From: Glycine soja
Lineage: Eukaryota > Streptophyta > Magnoliopsida > Fabales > Fabaceae
Direction of reading: 5' to 3'
Length of the DNA: 64,000 nucleotides
NCBI RefSeq assembly: GCF_004193775.1
Contig: NC_041002.1
Coordinates: forward strand, 4,575,261 to 4,639,260
The notes under the pieces were generated by a model. That model saw only the letters and a program-made list of their open reading frames with translations. It was not told where the DNA came from and made no database searches. Both the position numbers and the translations under genes were made by a program. How positions within the stretch are numbered: the stretch's first letter is position 1; each line of letters begins with the position of its first letter. This document shows, in pieces, positions 24,713 to 37,600 of this stretch.

Positions 24713-25560
24713 ATGCATTCTTATTTTGACTTACCAGTGAACTTTTCTATGAACAATTGTTATGCTTCCATTGAGATCTTGAATGGATCAAATTACCACA
24801 TTTGGAAGCAAGATCTGAAATTCTCTTTGGAATTTTTGGATCTTGATTTAGCTTTACGTGAGAGTAAGCCTGTGATCAATTCAGAGAGCACACCTAAACA
24901 AAAGAAACTATTGACTAAGTGGGAGAGGTCTGATAAGTTGAGTTTGATTGCTATCAAGAGGACCGTCTCTGAACATCTTTTGAGTGGTCTGCTAGAGAAA
25001 GTGAAAACTCAAGAGTTAGAGAGAGGTATCAGGCATCTAATAATGCTAAGTCTAGATGTCTGATGAAGCAGTTAACAGACATGAGATATGATCATGTTAG
25101 GGGCATGGGGGAATTCATTATGAAGATGGTTCACATCCAAACTAAGCTCAAATCTCACCAAATTGACCTTAATGAAAAATTCAAAGTTAAACATACCTTA
25201 AATAGCCTACTCATTGATTTCACACAAATTAAAATTGCCCACAATACCATTAGTGAAAAATGGAATGTGAATGACCTTACTACCGAGTGTGTTGTCGAAG
25301 AAGAGAAACTCAAGAAAGAAAAAGATTGACATAGCCCTATTATCAGTCCATGGCAAACCTACTTCTGGCAAGGGACACTGGAAAAAAACAAAGAGTGCAT
25401 CTAATACTTCTTATAGATATCAAGGTTTAGGGAAACCAGGTAAGGGTCAGCACCACAATCAAGGAGGTTCTAGGTTAGCTATCTTTAAGAAAGGTATTTG
25501 GTGAAAGGAGAAAGGGCATAAGAAAATTGACTGTGGAAAGTTCAAGGCTTGGCTAGAGAA
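24713..25560 (+). pseudogene. copia gag relic
   Basis: It begins with a gag-like NNCYASIEILNGSNYHIWKQ stretch and continues in a second frame from 25063 and a third from about 25271, so at least two frameshifts are present. The nucleocapsid zinc knuckle at about 25495-25545 is broken. A TGA falls where the first cysteine is expected, while the KGHKKIDC half remains. Gag would form the particle that packages the element's RNA. Confidence 0.7.
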
Positions 25561-25599
25561 TAAGCAAAAATCAGGAGGTAATAACTTAGCTTTTATTTG

Positions 25600-26800
25600 T
25601 CTTGAGTCTAATCTAGTTGATGTTCTTATAGAGTCTTGGTGGCTTGATAGTGGTTCCATAACCCATATTGTTCTATCTTTTCAGGGCTTTAGAAATTTGA
25701 AGGAAAGCAAGCTAAGAGTAGGAAATGATCTTGAAGTATGCGTAGAGAAAGTGGGAGACGTTAGCCTAATTTTAGCATCTAGATTTGATTTGGTTTTGAA
25801 AGATACCTTTGTTGTGCCTTTTTTTAGGAGAAATTAGATTTTTATTTCTTGTTTAGACAAACTTGGTTTTAGTTTTTCTTTTGGTGATAGGAAAATAAAT
25901 CTGATGTTGAACTCCTAAATTATTGGTTATGGATCTTTAGTGGATGGTTTATATAAATTGTCTTTGGATTATGATAATACTTCTTCATCTTTAGTTGTTG
26001 AGAATTCTGTTGCTAAAAGGTCTACATTTGAAGAAAAATCCCTTATGTTGTGGTACAACCGCTTAGGTCATATTTCTAGGGAAATGGTTAAGAGATTGAC
26101 AAAGACAAATATTCTACCCTCCTTGAATTTAGATGACTTGGGTACTTGTGTGGGTTGTATAAAGGGAAAGTTTACTAGAACCAAAAAGAAAGGTGCAACT
26201 AGAAGTTCAGATCTCTTAGAGGTCATTCATATAGACATTAGTGGGGACCCTAACTCTTGCAATTTGTGTTAACAAATTTTTAATTACATTCATTGATGAT
26301 TTTTCTCGATATGGTTATCTTTACTTGATTAAAGAAAAATTTAAAGCACTTGAAAAGTTCAAAATATTTAAAACCGAAGTGGAAAAGTAGTTGGAAAAAA
26401 TTATCAAGATTGTAAGGTCCGATCGTGGTGGAGAGCATTATGGTAAATATGGTAGCACATGCCAACATATAGGACCATTCGCCTTACACTTGTAGGATTG
26501 TGGAATTGCTCCACAATACACCATGCTTGGGACTCCTAAATAAAATGGTGTAGTCAAAAGGCATAACAAGACACTTAAAGATATGATGAGAAACATGATG
26601 AGTAGATGCAACTTGCAAGAATTTCTATAGGGAGAAGCCTTGAAAACAACCATTTACATCCTGAATAGAGTTCCCAATAAATTTGTTCCCAAAACTCATT
26701 TTGAACTTTGGATAGAAAGAAAACCTAGCCTGAACCATCTTCGAGTCTAGGGTTGCCCTGCCGAGGTAAAAATTTATAATCCCTTGTAGAAAAAGACAAA
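25600..26800 (+). pseudogene. copia protease and integrase relic
   Basis: A protease active-site segment WWLDSGSITHI lies at about 25639-25671. A GAG-pre-integrase/zinc segment follows at 25940-26272, with LWYNRLGHIS and the GTCVGCIKGK cysteine pair. The integrase core (VIHIDISG at about 26224, IDDFSRYGYLYLI at about 26293-26331, then RSDRGGEHYG at about 26418) is spread over shifted frames with stops. The chain is not translatable. Confidence 0.7.
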
Positions 26801-26807
26801 CCCCAAG

Positions 26808-27330
26808 ATGAGTCGTTGTTTTTTTGTTGGATATCCAGATCGAACTAAAGGATATAGGTTCTTTTGTCCTGATAAAAGGAACAAAATAGTAGAGTCCATG
26901 AATGCTAAGTTTTTGGAGCTTGATGTGGTGGACCTTGTTATTCCATCTAATGAGATTGATGTCGAGTCACCTAAGACTATTTCTCTGCCTCTACCTATTC
27001 CGGTTGTTAGTGTTTCGAGTTTTGTTTCGATTAAGACTGGGGTTCAGATCATCCCAATTGAGACTAGGGTCCTAATTTTTCAGTTGAGACCATAGTTGCG
27101 ATTGGAGAAGTGGTTAACTCTCAGACTAATGATATACTTGATCCTCCTACTATGGGTGAGAATGCACAACCAGTTGAGCAAGTTCTATAGGTTCCTTTAA
27201 GGAGGTCAACTAGAAAATGAGACCTGCTATTGGTGGTGACTTTCAAGTCTATCTTAGTGAGTATTCATATGACATTGGAGATATTGTTGATCCAAAGAGC
27301 TATCAAGAAGTTGTTTCATGCCTTTAGTCA
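26808..27330 (+). pseudogene. copia integrase C-terminal / linker relic
   Basis: MSRCFFVGYPDRTKGYRFF at 26808 onwards is the copia motif that follows the integrase core (the CxFVGY-KGYR signature). It continues into a Ser/Pro-rich linker and is broken by a stop near 27095 before the RT. Confidence 0.65.
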
Positions 27331-28100
27331 GAAATGTGGAAGCATGCAATGAATGAAGACATGCAATCTATGATAGTTAATGGCATATGGGAGCTAGTTG
27401 ATTTGCTTGAGAATTGTAATGCAATCGATTGTAAATGGGTCTTCAAGACAAAGAAGGACTCAAATGGTAACATTAAGAAATTTAAGGCTAGATTAGTGGA
27501 AAAGGGTTTTATGCAAAATGAGGGTGTTGACTTTAAAGAGACATTTTCGCCTATATCGACAAAGGATTCCTTTAGAATCATTATGACCCTCAAAGCTCAC
27601 TTCGATTTGGAATTGCACCAAATGAATGTGAAGACAACTTTTCTAAATAGTGATTTAAGTGAGACAATATACATGTAGCAACCTGAAGGTTTCTGTATTA
27701 GTAGTAATAAGGACTTTGTATGTAAACTAAAGAGGTCGATTTGTGGCTTGAAACAAGCTTCTAGATAGTGGTACCTAAAATTTGATGAAGTTGTGACTTC
27801 TATGGTATTTAAGGAGAATAAGGTTAATCAGTGCATATACCTTAGGGTTAGCAAGAGAAAATTTATCTTCCTTGTGGTATATTTTGATGATATATTATTG
27901 GCTTCTAATGACCTTGGCATGTTGCATGAGACAAAGCATATGTTAATGAGATCTTTTGACATGAAAGATCTTGGTGAAACCTCTTTTGTGTCGAGGATTG
28001 AGATTTCTAGAAATATATCGCATTATACACTAGAGTTATCTCAAAAAGCTTATATTAATATAATTTTAGAGTGATTCAATACAGAATTATGAACCTGGAG
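27331..28100 (+). pseudogene. copia reverse transcriptase relic
   Basis: Motifs in order: MWKHAMNEDMQSMIVNGIWE, CKWVFKTKKDSNG, FKARLVEKGF, DFKETFSPIS, LHQMNVKTTFLNSDL, then after an in-frame TAG at 27676 QPEGF, then the catalytic VYFDDILLAS box near 27878-27907. YFDD is retained. Two or more in-frame stops (27676, about 27766) and a stop near 28072 disable it. Confidence 0.8.
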
Positions 28101-28102
28101 AT

Positions 28103-28868
28103 GTGTCGATTGTCAAAGGTGACAAATTCAATAAGAACCAATGTCATAAGAATGAGATTGAGCGAGCAAAGATGAATGATAGACTTTTTGGGAGTGGTCT
28201 GAGCAGCCTCATGTATGCTCAAGTATGCACTGGGCCCAATATTGCTTTCATAGTTGGCGTTCTTAGTAGATACCAGTTGAACCCTAGGAATGATCATTGG
28301 ATAGTTGCTAAGAAGGTAATAAGGTACTCGCAGAAAACTAAGGAGTATATGTGTGTATAGGAGAGTTGATAACTTGGAGGTCGTGGGGTACACAAATTCA
28401 TATCTTGGTGGCTGCTTCGATGATAAGAGATCGACTTCTGGATATATCTTTATGATGGCTGGGGACGCAATATCATGGAAGAGTAAGAAACAAACTCTTG
28501 TTGCCTCTTGTACTATGCAAGCAGAGTTCATTGTTTGTTTTACTGTTGTTACTCATGTTGTTTGGTTGAGGAATCTTATGACAAGACTTAGCATTATGGA
28601 CTCCATTGCTAGGCCCTTGAGGATTTTATGTGATAACAACATTGTTGTGTTTTATACGAAGAATAATAAGACTTCTAAAGGATCTAAGCACTTGAAGTTA
28701 AAGTGCCCAACTATTAGAGATCTTGTGAAAGATGGTTCCATAGTGGTAAAGCATGTGGACATAGATTCCATGTTGGTTGATCCCATGACCAAGGGACTCA
28801 AGCCTGTAGTTTTCATACAACATGTTGAAAACATGGGCATTGTGAGTTCTTTTGATATGCTTGGTTAG
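28103..28868 (+). pseudogene. copia RNase H relic
   Basis: The connection segment (28103-28360) and RNase H (28353-28868) are in different frames. RNase H shows VGYTNSYLGG-DDKRSTSGYIF, ISWKSKKQTLVASCTMQAEF, LRILCDNN and VDPMTKGL motifs. The first Asp of the usual YTDSD motif reads Asn. It would normally degrade the RNA strand during reverse transcription. Confidence 0.8.
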
Positions 28869-29032
28869 TGGGAGCTTTATATTTATGTTATTTCCTTTTT
28901 CATGTTGTTGGATCCTTATTTTGAATTTTGGGAAATGATGTATTGATGACATTTTACATTTGATTTGATGAATAAATGATGCGATGAATTTAATTATGAT
29001 ACCTTTTGTATGTGTATATTAGATGTGAAATT

Positions 29033-29172
29033 ATTAAAGCTCGGTGTCGTTGAGACCACTGTGCCGATGGTCGACACTAAAATTGGAGCTAAGCCATAAT
29101 GATATTAAATCTCAGTGTCATTAGGATCATTGTGCCAACAATTGACACCAGAATTGAAGCTAAGGCCTGATG
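29033..29172 (+). repeat. two tandem ~70-bp copies between RNase H and the 3' LTR
   Basis: Units start at about 29033 and 29104. Both contain ATTAAA-CTC-GTGTC, TGTGCC, GACAC and TTG-AGCTAAG in the same order. Identity is about three quarters, and most differences look like transitions. Confidence 0.65.
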
Positions 29173-29536
29173 GTTTCTTATTAAACCATGTAATTTCTTT
29201 GGCTTTCAACCACTTGAGAGAAATTGAGGATTGACGAAGAAAATGACAGTATGGCTTTTTAATCGCATTGGCACGTCATTTCTTGCTACACTCCATATTG
29301 ATAACTAGTCGACGAAGTTGGTAATATGTGTGACCATGGAAGGTGTTACATCAATAAGGGATGTAATTACTGCCATGAAACGGTGTTACATGGCTTTTGT
29401 TGGATAGAGTTTAAATTAGGTGTTGTATCTTGAGATTATATGTTTTTTGGCCACAGTATGTTGTTAACTCGAGATTCGTTTTCGAAAATGTTTTTAAAAT
29501 TAAAGATACACAATTAATTTTGCCTAAATGGAAGAA

Positions 29537-29977
29537 TGTTAGAATTTTCTTATTAACTCTTGTGGGATACAATAATTGAATATTTAGTTTCGTCAAAAAT
29601 GAGCTAATATTATGATTCCTTTGATAATACTTAAGCTCATTAATAATGTGATTGATGGTTTACGGGCTTTAGACACCTAATTCTGATCAGTGTAGGAAAA
29701 TAGTGTAGGCCTAATCATTAGGCTTATAATGGAAAGTGCCTAGGGTTAATAAATAGCAAGATTAGATCCCTTTTGTTGTTACATTTTTAGTTGCACTCTA
29801 GGGTTTGTCCATTGAATACTCTAGTATTTAGAGTGTGTGATCTAGCAAAGAAAGGTCAGACTTTTGGGTTCCAGGAAATCGCACTATGCACAAACAATTA
29901 TCATCTTCTTAATTATGTCTTCAATAAATAAGTGTTATGTCAGTGTTCTGAATTTATATAAATTTATTTATCTTACA
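29537..29977 (+). repeat. 3' LTR of the copia element
   Basis: It starts TGTTAGAATTTTC just after a purine-rich AAATGGAAGAA stretch (the likely polypurine tract, 29526-29536) and ends ATCTTACA. The TG...CA ends and the length of about 440 bp fit copia LTRs. Confidence 0.7.
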
Positions 29978-30597
29978 AGATGGAGAAGATAAGTGGGTAT
30001 GAAAAGAATACCCATCTGACATTTATTCAGTTAAATGAATGTACAAGATTTTAGTCTCACATATATCGTTTGATTTATATGTGTTTTCTTTTTGAAAAAA
30101 TTATAGTTAAAATGTGTTCTTAAAAAAAAAGACATTTGTCTGAAAATTATCTTAAAATCGACTTCTCACTTTTTAGAATCCAGTATAAAGACATATTATT
30201 TCAATTAATATCAGGAATTATTTTGATATTTTAATAATTTTTTAGGTTAAATTGATATTGTTTCACAATGTTGAGGACTAAGATGATTATTCAGCCAAAA
30301 TATTGTTTAGCTATTTAAGTTGTTAATGATATGATTTTTCTAATGTATATTCATGAGATGAGATAAAAAGGTAAAAATAAAAATTTCTTATTAAAAAGAA
30401 AATTAAAATATTTATGCGATTAGTCGATAAGAAATCAATAAATAAATTTTTATTAGAAATCAAGTGAGTTGTATTGGTAACATTAAATTAACGTTATATT
30501 TAATTTTTCAGTTTTTATTTTTTAATCACTTCTCTCCATATTATATATGAAAGAATTTAAAGTATTTAATAAGATGAATTTTATATTTTCACAACAT
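29978..30597. other. AT-rich intergenic DNA
   Basis: No gene recognised. Confidence 0.5.
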
Positions 30598-30767
<170 letters not shown>

Positions 30768-31308
30768 TTTATATTAATACCAAATGTATAAAAAAAACAA
30801 ACATTTAACGTTTAAAAAACATTTTTCTGATTTTAATGCTTAATCGACCTTGGAAGTATTCGTACAAGAGAAAATATATTTATGCATTACCAAATGTATA
30901 ACATATACATTTATATTAATAAGACGAGGGAAAGAAAAAGACCGGAGGTGAAAGATAAAACAAATTTTAAAATTATATTTTTAATTTGGTAATGCGTGAT
31001 TTTGAATTTTTAATGATTTTTTTTATTATGGTCGCATTTTTTAATTGTATAATTGAAAAATAAAATTCTTCTATCAATTTATTCTTAAATTATCAACACA
31101 ATTTATTAATATAATTAATAATTATTTACGTAAGTACGATATCTACTGAATTGGTATTTTGATAAACTCGTTAATAACTTTAATTTATTTAAATCTTGTA
31201 CTATACATAAAGTAAGTAACTAAGTATAACACAAAAACGTGTTAACGTATTAACAAGTAAGTCTATTAAAAGATTGTGCAAGGTAAAGTATCATATTACC
31301 TACGCTAA

Positions 31309-31316
31309 TGACGTCA
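31309..31316 (+). promoter_or_regulatory. TGACGTCA palindrome upstream of NPF4
   Basis: A perfect bZIP-type C-box/CRE palindrome about 200 bp upstream of the putative TATA box. Such sites bind plant bZIP factors (TGA/HY5-type). Function here is inference. Confidence 0.4.
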
Positions 31317-31519
31317 CATTGTAATACGTTATTTAAAATCGAAGATTAAATTAAACATTATTATATACTACAATAAACAAATAAAAGCACATTTATCAAG
31401 AAATAAAAAAATAATGTGAAAAGAAGGATTAAAGTCAATTTCAATGGTAATGGTGTGGTGCGTGATGACCATTATGCCCCAACTTGGGAGTCTTCCTAGC
31501 TAGCTCGCTATACCTCCCC

Positions 31520-31527
31520 TATAAATA
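31520..31527 (+). promoter_or_regulatory. TATA box of the NPF4 gene
   Basis: TATAAATA sits 86 bp before the start codon, in a GC-richer stretch (CCTCCCCTATAAATATCACC). Transcription would start near 31550, giving a 5' UTR of roughly 50-60 nt. Confidence 0.65.
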
Positions 31528-31605
31528 TCACCCACAGTCATCACTCTTTATCCCCTAAGTCCTAACCATCAGAACCTGTCTCAGATCCAAACTAATCTAA
31601 CCACC

Positions 31606-34600
31606 ATGGTGGGTTGGATAATTGAGTTTTCTCTCAATTTCTCCCTCCTTTTTACTCTAAAAGAGTAGTGTTATATTAATATTTCACACCAAATAAAATT
31701 TTTGCAGGAACTAGAAGCTCCACAAGTTAGCACATGGGAAGGGTATGTGGATTGGAGGAACAAGCCTGCTCTTAGAGGACGCCATGGAGGCATGCTTGCA
31801 GCCTCCTTCGTTCTGGGTCAGTCTCAAAATCTTTTTTTTTTTCTTTTTCAACAAAAAATAAAATCATTTTCACACACATACTATAGGAGTATCTTAAGCC
31901 AAATTCAATGCTGTCTCGATTTCTTTTTCATGTACAATGACCAAATTGAGAATCAAACCTAAATTTTCATGCATATTTTTTAAATTCTCCACAACTAAAT
32001 TCGGTTTTGACTTTCGACCCAAGTCCTTTTTCTTAATGTTAAAGAAGAAGAAAAAGTAGTTTAAGATAAACATATAAGATGTTCATACTTCATACCATAA
32101 TAATTGAATAGCTAGTACGAGACAAATTCATTGTGATATGTCAAGTATTGATTTCCGAGGTTGTTGTGTTGTGTTTTGTTAATTTTAGTGGCGGAGATAT
32201 TGGAGAATCTGGCGTTTTTGGCCAATGCTAGCAACTTGGTGTTGTACCTGAGGCATTACATGCACATGTCACCTTCAAAGTCTGCAAATAATGTCACCAA
32301 TTTCATGGGAACGGCCTTTATTCTTGCCCTCCTCGGTGGTTTCTTATCCGATGCTTTTTTCACCTCTTATCGTGTCTATCTAATAAGTGCAGTTATTGAG
32401 TTCCTGGTAAGCCACCGCAATGCATATATTATTAATTTAGTACACTACTCTAGCTTGTTTTCTCCATGTAATTAATGATGATATCACTTTTTATGCTTTG
32501 TGTCTGTTTGTGTGTGACTTTCTCTCACTCACTCTCAATTCAAAGCCTCCAACCTACGTACTAAGTTAATTACCTTTTTTTTAACAAAATTTCATTAACC
32601 TATTCAACACCTTAAAAGAGAGAAAATTTAGAGAAAAATATAAATATAATAGGATTTACGATGTAATACAGAGAGATAAAAATTGATAAAGTGTTTAAAA
32701 AAAAAATATTTGTGTATCATTGTTTTTTTTTATAACTTTAGCTTTTGCACTTATTGTTTTTCTATTTCCATGTTATGTCGCTTAGTGAAAAGGGATATCG
32801 AATTTTGTGTTTCTCTCTTTCTTAACAAATTTTAAATAGATAACATTTATTTAATTAGTTATTATATAGGAGAATAATTACATAAAAAAAAAAAAGAAGA
32901 GATTTTCAATTTTTTTTATGGGTGACTCAAGTTACACGTGTCTGGCAAAAGGATGTGACGTGTCTACCGGAATAAGAGTCAGTTGCAAAGGTTTGCAACT
33001 TGGAGGGTAGGGTTGAATCAAATGGTGCAATTAATCAAATTCTCATCGAAGAATTGAAAATGTGAATGCTATTAAAAGCACTTATCCAACCCTGGATTCT
33101 TGTTCTTTTGTTGCAATTCCCTCTCCCACTTGTGGTCTAACAAAACCTTGTGATATGAATTGCATGAATTAATGCCCACTCAGATACAAGTCAACAAACA
33201 GACCAAGTCAAGAATATTTATTAATTTGGGGCACAAAATGGGGGAGAGGAAAAAGATACACAATCATTTACATAGGTTTATGTCTCTTCTCATTTGATCC
33301 CAATTAAAAATATCACTAGAAAATATGTCTACTAGCATATGTTATAAGTTATAACCTTGAACTCACAATCTTAGTGGTGGCCAGGGAAGAAACAGAGTAG
33401 CTGAGAGAAGAAAAAAAGTAATGCATGAGCATGGTGCACATAATTATATAATTGATCTTGTGGTCAGCATCTAACAACATACATCATTTAAATGGGAAGG
33501 GCACATAATATGGCTGTTAGTGTCCGACGACTTTATCCTTTTGCTTAATGGAGTGGAGGAGATAAAATAATGTTGGTGGGAGGAGATTTTGTCTTTCTAT
33601 ATAATATGATTTTTTGGTGTTACATGAAGTAAAGGTGTGAGAAGATAAATTATATATATACATGATATAGAATGCTTAATCAATTAATTATAAAGGTTAA
33701 AGTCTAAAGAGTGTTTTATTTTAAAAACTATTAAATAGAAAATGAATTTTTTAACGTATGAAGTAATTTTATATTATCTTGATTCTTTTAAAAAGTATCT
33801 TTAAAAGACTTGTTAGCATATCTTTAATTAATTTATTAAATAAAAGAGGACCCACGTATTATTTTTCATGCAACGTATTTAATTTCCTCTAGTGCCAAGG
33901 ACCCCTTTGTTTAGTGCATCTACTTTTGTCGTTTTGGCTCCTCAAATCTCGCCCATACTATTACGTGTCATCGTCATCACTTACTTACTCAGAGTAGCTG
34001 TTGTACAACTCATCCTCGTCTCCTAATTATTTTTAAATGATTTATAAAAAAATTATCTAAAAATTAAATAGAGATAAGAATATAGTTAAAAATACACTAA
34101 TTAATATTGTTTAAAATTTTTAATAGACAGATAAATAGAAATATTTGATGAAATAGAAAAATATATATAAAAACCAGAAGGAGTAATAAAGAATGAAAAA
34201 AATAGGAATATTGAGTCAACGCTCATTAGCATTCCACAGAACAATTAACCATTTAAATACATGAACTCAGGACAATAACATCTGTGAGTTCAAATTAAGT
34301 AAGACATCATTTTCACTTCACTCTATTATTTGGGAACAGCTTAATAGTAGCCAAGTGAATAAGAATAAGAATTTGTAACGTGTGCTCAAAAGCCTCAACA
34401 GCTCAGCTCGCGAATTCGTCAGCAAATTCCTTAGAAAAATAAAACCATGCACATTAAGGAGCATGCACTACTTAGTAACACCTTGTAATTGATTCAATAT
34501 TTTTTTCATTGGTATTTGGTTGGTATACATCATGTCCAACCTAGCTAATAAGTGCCATTACTACCTCTAGCAGTGCATGGTCCTTGAAAATCTTTGTGGT

Positions 34601-37600
34601 AAAAGATTTTCATAATGAACACCTTGTCTTCATGTCTTTGTTTTTTTATTCTAGAAGGTTTTCTTTTCTAAAATCTACATATTCTAGATTCTAGAAGTCG
34701 TAAAGGCACATATATGGCAAGTTCGCGTATTATACATAATAGTTTTTCTTTAGCAAAGAAAGTTTGTGAACCACGTGTGTGGTTGTCATTTGGATGATCC
34801 ATTATCACCACCACCCTTTCACATAATTAAAACTTACTCAAAAAGCCAACATAGCACAAGTGACATTTCATAAATGTTAATAGTGGATTATAATACGTCC
34901 TTGTCCGTGCAAGGTCTAGACACTGAGGTGGGGATGGAGGCATAGACACGTGACCTAGGACCCTGTTTTATGTTGAACACTTTTGTGTATAGTACTATAC
35001 CATTCTTTATTGTTGGTCAAATATTCAAGGAAATATGGTAGGCACTAGGCACACTTATATTTGTTATGTAGTAGTCCAAAAGCATATCCGCTGGCAAATT
35101 TGTGATATTTTATTGGTTTGCTTTCGTTATCTGAGCAAAAACAAAGGGAAATAACGGTTAGAAAAAGATTGGTAGGTGTCACTAATGTGATCAAGGCAAT
35201 GCCCATGCCATGTGCATTGATGTCTAACATTTGGAAGTGGTACCCACCAGATGATATTTTCTTGCAGCTTTTGTGTTGTGTTGTACATTAAATTGGGCCC
35301 ATGAATTGGGACAAACTTGGACTTGGAGGGTTGGTCATTGCTTCCTGCAAAGGTCAAAAAACTATTTCTAAAAGAGTGTACGAAGCAACGGATGCGGTGC
35401 TGCAACTAGTTTGGGCCTGCTATAAAAGCCCTTTTCCAGATCAATGGCCCATAAAAGATGAAGAGTTGGTTAGGGAGAAAGCATAATAATGTGACTAACC
35501 ACTAAGGTCTTTTAATTCATGTAGCTAATCCTATTTGGGTCTGATCCTTTTACACCTAAAATCAATTTCTTTAACTGTAACACACGTTTGAAATTAAAAT
35601 TTGTAATTGCAATTAATTTTGGCATACATCTCAATTACTTTTAATGGTATAAAATTAATTCTAACAAAATCAAGTTTACATGTCTTTAAAACAAATGAGT
35701 CATTAATATTTAGTAGGATTAGAGTTAATGATATGAGTGCTCTATATGAAAAAAAAAATTCTGTCACAAGAGCTAATCTTATCGTAAATATGAATGTTCT
35801 TATTCAAATATGATTGTTTCTTATAGAAAATACTCTTGGTATAGTTTGAAAAATCCTTCTTTTGAGTTGTGAAACTGTGAACTGAGATTTTATCAGGGAT
35901 GTTGCATGTAGAAACTAAAACAACTAAAGGGGTTTAGAGTTGAGACATTTTTCATTTTTTTTCTGCTTTGCTATATTGCAAAAATGTGACATGGCTAAGG
36001 AACATGGATTTTTTGTGCAGGGTCTGATTGTACTCACCATCCAAGCTCGTGATCCTTCATTAAAACCACCAAAGTGTGACTTAGACACCCCATGTCAAGA
36101 AGTTAATGGTAGCAAAGCAGCAATGTTGTTCATTGGCCTCTATCTGGTGGCTCTAGGGGTTGGAGGAATCAAAGGGTCACTGCCAGCACATGGTGGTGAG
36201 CAATTTGATGAAACCACTCCATCTGGGAGGAAGCAGAGATCAACCTTCTTCAACTACTTTGTCTTCTGCCTATCATGTGGTGCCCTTATTGCAGTTACTT
36301 TTGTGGTGTGGATTGAAGACAACAAAGGGTGGCAATGGGGTTTTGCAATATCTACTATTAGCATATTTGTGTCTATCCCAGTGTTCTTGGCTGGTTCAGC
36401 TACTTACAAGAACAAGATCCCTTCAGGAAGTCCACTTACAACCATTTTAAAGGTAACTTTCATTGCACCAACCTCTACTTAAGCTATCTGCTTACTTTAT
36501 AAGAAGAGTTTAATTTAATTTAATTTCTATATACTATCAATATAAAAAGTTTTACAGTGTCAATAAATCGGAAATCAGAAATTAACATAGGTATGACTTT
36601 TAAAATGATTATATAAAAGTTAACACACTATATATAACATTGTATTTGGATGACAATGGAAAATCTTTTTACATTGTTAGTACATATACTATTTACTCCT
36701 ATAAGATAAGCTATGAAGCACAGATATTCCAGCCCCTTGTCGTGTCCGGTGTCCGACATGCGTCTGTGTCAGTGTCCGACACCGACACGACACCCATACT
36801 ACGTTCTATATTTTGGACATTACAGATGTCCACGTGTCCGTGTCGTGTCCAATGTCCGTGTTGGTGTCGGTGCTTCATAGAAGATAAGTGAATTTTTCAT
36901 TTTTTTCTTCCATTGTTGCCTTATATCGCCCTCTGACTAATTTAGCATGGTATGTGATTCTTGCTTTAAATTTGAGCAGGTTTTGGTTGCTGCTTTACTG
37001 AATATCTGCACCTACAAAAACACTAGCAGTGCTGTGGTAAATATGGCTTCAAGCCCTTCTAATCCACACTCAGGTAGAATGGAATCAAAACTAGAAACTG
37101 CAAAAGCAAGCACAATAGCTGAAACCCCAACGAGCCACCTCAAGTTTCTCAACAAAGCAGTTACAAACAAGCCAAGGTATTCATCACTAGAATGCACTGT
37201 ACAGCAAGTAGAAGATGTAAAGGTAGTATTGAAAGTGCTACCCATATTTGGATGCACCATCATCCTCAACTGTTGCCTAGCTCAGTTGTCCACATTCTCT
37301 GTTGAACAAGCTGCCACTATGGATACCAAGCTTGGTTCCCTCAAGGTTCCACCGTCTTCGTTACCAGTTTTCCCAGTGGTATTCATCATGATCCTAGCAC
37401 CAATTTATGACCACATTATCATCCCCTACACAAGGAAAGCAACCAAATCAGAAATGGGAATCACACACCTCCAAAGGATTGGTTTTGGATTAGTGCTCTC
37501 CATAGTTGCAATGGCAGTGGCTGCTCTTGTTGAAATCAAAAGGAAAAGAGTGGCCACTCACTCAGGCCTACTTGATTATCCTACCAAACCACTACCTATC

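Larger units (their letters stand above)
22793..29977 (+). mobile_element. degenerate Ty1/copia LTR retrotransposon
   Basis: The element is about 7.2 kb and has the copia order gag, protease, integrase, RT, RNase H on the plus strand between two related terminal repeats. An initiator-Met-tRNA-type primer-binding site follows the left LTR, and a purine stretch precedes the right LTR. All coding parts carry stops and frameshifts. In the best-aligned part (about 22905-23020 against 29640-29755) the two LTRs are only about 70-75 percent identical, so the insertion is old. Flanking target duplications are not recognisable. The outer boundaries are estimates. Confidence 0.85.

Noticed and set aside
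35045..35486. Open frames on both strands inside NPF4 intron 3
   Set aside because: No domain, and the opposite frames overlap. They are most simply intron sequence.
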